Below, in pieces: positions 59,961 through 64,000 of a DNA stretch of 64,000 nt; within the stretch, counting starts at the first letter, position 1, and the number at the start of each line of letters is the position of its first letter. Source of the stretch: Zygnema circumcarinatum (taxonomy: Eukaryota > Streptophyta > Zygnematophyceae > Zygnematales > Zygnemataceae); the NCBI GenBank assembly GCA_037447605.1, contig CM074811.1:1323027-1387026 (forward strand). Reading direction: 5' to 3'. The position numbers and the translations under genes were made by a program. The notes beneath the pieces were generated by a model. The model had not been told where the DNA came from. It was given only the letters and a program-made list of their open reading frames with translations, and searched no databases.

Positions 59961-61140
59961 CTAAAATATCTTCTGCAGCAGCTTCAGCAGTCTCCTCCTG
60001 GTCGGCCTCCACCAGTCAATGAAATCCTCAGAGGTCCTCACTGCCCACTCCTCTAACAACGCCACTCTCCTCTTCGCTATCTGCACCGCCTGCTCCTTTG
60101 CATCTAGAGCTAGCTGCCCACTTTCTACATACTTCACCAAAGAATCCTTCTTTCCGGAAGTCAACAGCAGAAGCTGCTGTCCCTTCTCTTCGAGCTCTGC
60201 CCTTTTGGCCGAAGAGAGAGCTCTCGCATCCTCAGCTAACTTCCCGGTCTGTGCATATTCATAAAGCTCAGCACTCTTACTGGCTAGCAGGAGACTCGTT
60301 TGTGCTGTGACAGTAATGGCACGCCTGCTTCCACGTAGGATTGTAATACTCAGCCACACCGTGAAGCTGAGAAAGAAGGGCCCCAAAAGCCACAAGGGAG
60401 CGAGATCGCCTACCACTGCTGATCCAAATCTTAATCGCAGAAAAAGAAAAAGTGGAATGCTGCAGAGGGAGAGATGGCAACCACATGTAGTCAGCCAAAA
60501 AAGTGCTTGCAGTCTGTGAGAGGCATCTCAGTACGAGGCAAAACGATCGGGAATGAATTCAGTTTGCTGGGTGAACTGTTCTTCCTAATCATTTTCCAAA
60601 AGCATCATCACTTTCATTGATTCTTTAATATCGCTATATTGAAGTTCTGCCTCCCAAAAATCTTCACTTCAGTTACTTCTTTATCGGTTTCAATTAACGG
60701 AAAGCGTCAACAACAACAAGAGAGCAGGTTTAGGAATGAAAATCAAACTTACAATACAGCCACTGGCCACTTGTACCAGGGGGCAGTTGATTTCCACCAC
60801 GATCGAATTCTCTCATCGCATAAATTCCAAACATCTGCTGACAACTGCTTGATATCCAAATTTTGAAGCGTTTCTTGGGTACTTTGTAATCTGCCAGATG
60901 CTTCTAGTTTGAGCTTGCCCATGACATCTGCAGCTGTTCCAGTCATTTTTTTTAACTGCAGTTTCTCTTCCTCGCCTGCATCCTCAATCCTTTCTTCACG
61001 GTTCAACGCGCTTGAAAGAGAATTTCCACCGCTCAACGAAGAATAAGCCCCCCCATGGGAGTGAGTTCTGATAATGCGCTGAGGTTGCAAACAATTACGC
61101 CGCCTCCGCTGTACAGTATGGAACTCCCATTGCTGCCTGT
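59961..61140 (-). CDS. Predicted membrane protein of unknown function (N-terminus unresolved)
   Basis: Two certain exons: 61140 (or slightly inside) to 60753, and 60459-59961, joined in phase. The first encodes a hydrophilic segment (LKKMTGTAADVMGKLKLEASGRLQ, then SADVWNLCDERIRSWWKST). The junction creates two adjacent membrane segments (WPVAVFIPLFLFLRL and LWLLGPFFLSFTVWLSITIL). A basic/coiled tail follows, with two related copies, YEYAQTGKLAEDARAL and VKYVESGQLALDAKEQAV, and ends RRRLLKLLQKIF. The exon frame opens at 61140 after an acceptor (TGCCTAG) but has no ATG. Upstream start candidates are a 40-base exon at 62066-62027 (MATLSAGGASCCS then GTGAGT) and a frame at 61903-61735 starting MSLRPYSVF; only the second joins in phase by eye. 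No named family recognised. Confidence 0.72.
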
Positions 61141-63634
61141 CTAGGCACCTCTCACTGATCGAAACAAACCAGCAAAATGCTCAAGTAAGGCCGAAATAGC
61201 GATGGAATCCTTTCACCCTCTCACTGCTAAAAATGGAGAAACTTGCTTCCTTTAAGCTTCAAGAAGACAAGAACATCGGCTGTTATTATCTTAAGTAAAC
61301 ACAGTGCCATTTCCTTCACAAGTTTTCCCAGCATTGTTGGAAAAGCTCAGGAGACCAAGGCAAACCTAACTTCGGATTGTCTTATTGATCGAAAATGAAG
61401 TGAGCATAGACACTCCAAAACGCATGAGGAAAATCACATGGGTTTCGACTCAACTCTAAACAAGCAAGCAAACGTATTGGTAAAATTAATATATTCACAT
61501 ACAACAGCCCGAGCCCAAATCCCAACCTTTCCGCATTCACGCCTCGGAGCAGAAGTACCTGCTATTCATGAAGCAGTCGCACCTCTTCTGGAAAGACGCC
61601 TTGCAGCCTCACTCTAACAACCACAGTATGGGGCGAGCACCAGCATACTGGAGCTCCAATCTTTGCCAGGAGTAATGTTAATGGGACTTTTAACGTTATT
61701 TTGAGTCAAATTAGGTCAAAGCTCTTACAGCGAGTGTGCAGTTTGTTCCACTGCTGGTCGTGCAGAACGAGCCTCTGCCCTAAGCAGCCTGGATTGTCCT
61801 CCAACATGAGAATATGCATTTCTGCAAGGCTGTAACATGCCAGAAACATGGTACAGGAAGGACGGGTTAAGCCAGAGAATACGGAGTATGGCCTCAAACT
61901 CATATTGTAATGAAAACCCTAATTTCCAGAAAATTCAGACCCCTCCAGCCGTCTCCCTCCTAAATACAGTAAAGACCCTAAAATCGCAATAGAGGCGCAG
62001 GTTCAGTGCGATTATCAGCCACTCACAACTACAACAAGAGCCCCTCCAGCGCTCAGAGTTGCCATGGAAGCTGCAAACGACGACACCAGGAACCTCCCCG
62101 CAAGAAACTCCGCCAGATGAAGGCCCTCCTTGTCCTAGCTCCTTCTCCTCCAAAACTTCATTTCCTCAAGGAAGCGCTGCCCTCGAGCCGAGGGACTTCA
62201 AGGCGGGCTCGGCCGCCATGGCCTCTTCCGCCATTCATTCTTCCACAGCTGGACCTGTTGCCACCTTCCGAACTTACGGAATTTTTCGGATAAAGGCGGG
62301 TTTCCTAGCTGTCCAAAATGGACGGTCAGATGCTGTCGATATTGATCCGACGGTAAATATTTACTTAATCCTACGGCTGACGTTGATGGAATGTCAGAAG
62401 GGCTGACATCTATGTTACTGTATGGGTAAACATCCGATTTTTCCTACAGTTGACGTCTACTTCAGCTTTAGATGACGTCATTTACATCGGACGGTTCACG
62501 TTCATCGCATTCTACGGCTGCATGTCCGTTAAATCGCCGGCGGGTTTTCTCCTGATGAGAGAGAGCCGAGCCACATGGCGCCCCGCGAGGCCATTCCGTC
62601 GCCTCTCATGGCTGCCTCGCCTCCACGCCCCTTCAACCCGCCATGGCCCCATGGGCCACTCGTGTTGGAGGCCATCCCACTGGCCTTCCGCCCTCTCCCT
62701 CTACGCAACGTGCCTCAAATCGGTTACCTTCACGGCTGCTTTTAGAGCCAGTTGTTAGGCCTAGAAGCAGAGTTCCGCTCATAGTTTTTATTTCGTTCTT
62801 AAGTCATTTGTTGCCGGTTCCTCTTGGTTCTACATGTTTTTGTCCGAGTACATTTGATGGCATCGCCATTGTGAGATGAATGTCAGATCCATCCATTATT
62901 CGATCCTATGGCTGACAATTGCTGGTACTTCTGATGTTCACCATATTCCATCGTACGGCAACTCTGACAGAATGGTCCTTTGCGATGTTGGTTGAAACCC
63001 CAGCCCATTTCTCTTGCTGTCCATTCGACCATATGCAAATGGGAAAAAAAGATGGGTTTTAAGGCTTTTTAGGGATTGTTTAGACAATCCGACAATCGTC
63101 ATTCTTGGTTCGAATTACTGAACGTTTTTTGTTACCTTGTTGACACGCAAGGGACAAGCCACCGGACCGTTCAGTTCGTACAAGGTGATTTCGGCTGTTG
63201 CGATGTCCGAGCTAGAAAACATGGCCAGACGCATACTCGTACTAATCGATCCTTAACGAAAACCATCCTTAAAGTAAATTATGACTTCGGTGAAATCCAT
63301 AACAAGGGCACTTCGCAAGGACACTTTTCAGAGAGAAAACCCTCCCTTAGCGTTGCACCTCTTTTCCCCTCTCCTCCATAGCTTCCCTTGTTGCAAAACC
63401 AGGGCTTCTTATCGGGGACAAGCCCCGACCTAAATATAGGATTCCGACACTTGATACATATGACTTGAGGTCCTATTCTATGCTTGAAAGTTGCTGCGTT
63501 GTAAGTACATTGCACCTAGTCCGTTTCAGAAGGAAGGCTCCTCAACAGCTAGATAAGGCTGACTCCCTCAGAAGTAACAGAGTCTACCCTATTCTTTTCA
63601 CTTCTGGCAGAGAAGCAGAGAGTACCTTTGGAAC
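61141..63634. other. Mostly featureless region; upstream part of the preceding gene
   Basis: May contain the first exon(s) and promoter of the membrane-protein gene (candidate starts at 61903 and 62066). A GC-richer island at 62040-62760 has CCATGG and ATCCGACGGT-like motifs; degenerate copies of TCCTACGGCTGAC occur near 62373 and 62905. I see no other supported gene, RNA gene or mobile element. Confidence 0.45.
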
Positions 63635-64000
63635 TTAGCCTGCAAGGTTCATGGTGATGGAGATGTACGGATGCAGGTCCGACTCACCCCCCGTCAGGCC
63701 GGCCATACTGGAGTCGGTATCCCCACCCTTCCAGAAGAGGCTGCATGATGCCATGCCACAAAATGCTCCCAAAGTCATGTTCAATGCATGATACTTCCCA
63801 CGTGGGTGATCCTAACCTACCGGGACCACTATGACATTAACGTTCACATGAATCTGAAAGGCTGCATGCTGCCCCGCCCAAGAACTGAGACACGACTTGG
63901 AAAATGTTGGTACCTAGGCAGTAGATGTCGGCCATAACTTGCCCTCATAGAAGAGCAGACACCTAAGCCTCAGTGCAAGGGCTTGATCTTACCTGCTGCC
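63635..64000 (-). CDS. 3' end of an unidentified gene (truncated by the window edge)
   Basis: A terminal exon 63811-63635 encodes 58 residues and TAA. It begins DHPRGKYHALNMTLGAFCGM, continues with SLFWKGGDTDSSMAGLTG, and ends SITMNLAG. It follows an acceptor (AGGTTAG) and is preceded, after a 181-base intron, by a donor GCAG|GTAAGA at 63993, so another exon would lie to the right of 63993. Composition is protein-like and Kozak or start sequence is not needed for an internal exon, but I recognise no family. An alternative donor (GGGGTGAGT, about 63690) lies inside the exon. Confidence 0.4.

Noticed and set aside
1-64000. CRISPR arrays, bacterial operons, rRNA genes
   Set aside because: None seen; the spliced gene structures are eukaryotic throughout.

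Overview
The window is nuclear DNA of a plant. Evidence is many short introns with GT/AG borders, intact reading frames when exons are joined, and families typical of land plants: a Dicer-like protein with two C-terminal dsRNA-binding domains, a GH95 fucosidase, a seed-maturation-type LEA protein and an intronless SKIP gene. Intron sizes and the mix of GC-rich promoter islands with purine/pyrimidine microsatellites suggest a non-seed land plant (bryophyte or lycophyte), but the species cannot be decided from the sequence.

Layout, left to right. A UDP-glucose 4-epimerase gene (minus; nine exons visible, last exon off the left edge) has about 570 bases of G-run repeat inside its final intron. 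Next come a ten-exon GH95 alpha-L-fucosidase (minus) and, divergent from it, a small SMP-type LEA gene (plus); the space between them carries eight ACGT-core elements in 250 bases. An acidic protein gene (family A) and a ten-exon EF-hand mitochondrial carrier follow, both plus. A complete Dicer-like gene lies on the minus strand at 25.3-37.7 kb; beyond its 3' end is an inverted, degenerate copy of its own last exons. A 3.2 kb promoter interval then holds two nested non-autonomous DNA transposons, followed by intronless SKIP (plus). Two further acidic-family genes sit head to head (B minus, C plus; C is fused to a long coiled coil). A Sec23/Sec24-type protein (minus) is divergent from a DUF819 membrane protein (plus). 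A predicted membrane protein (minus) and the last exon of an unidentified minus-strand gene end the window.

Most genes are unrelated housekeeping or regulatory loci. Two things stand out as possibly undescribed. First, three paralogous acidic proteins share the motif YPALS[VI]SEKD[FW], a repeated basic/FDD motif and the same phase-0 intron. Second, the Dicer-like gene could transcribe a hairpin against its own 3' exons. Exon joins were worked out by hand from splice consensus and frame, so small boundary errors are possible; no homology search was run.
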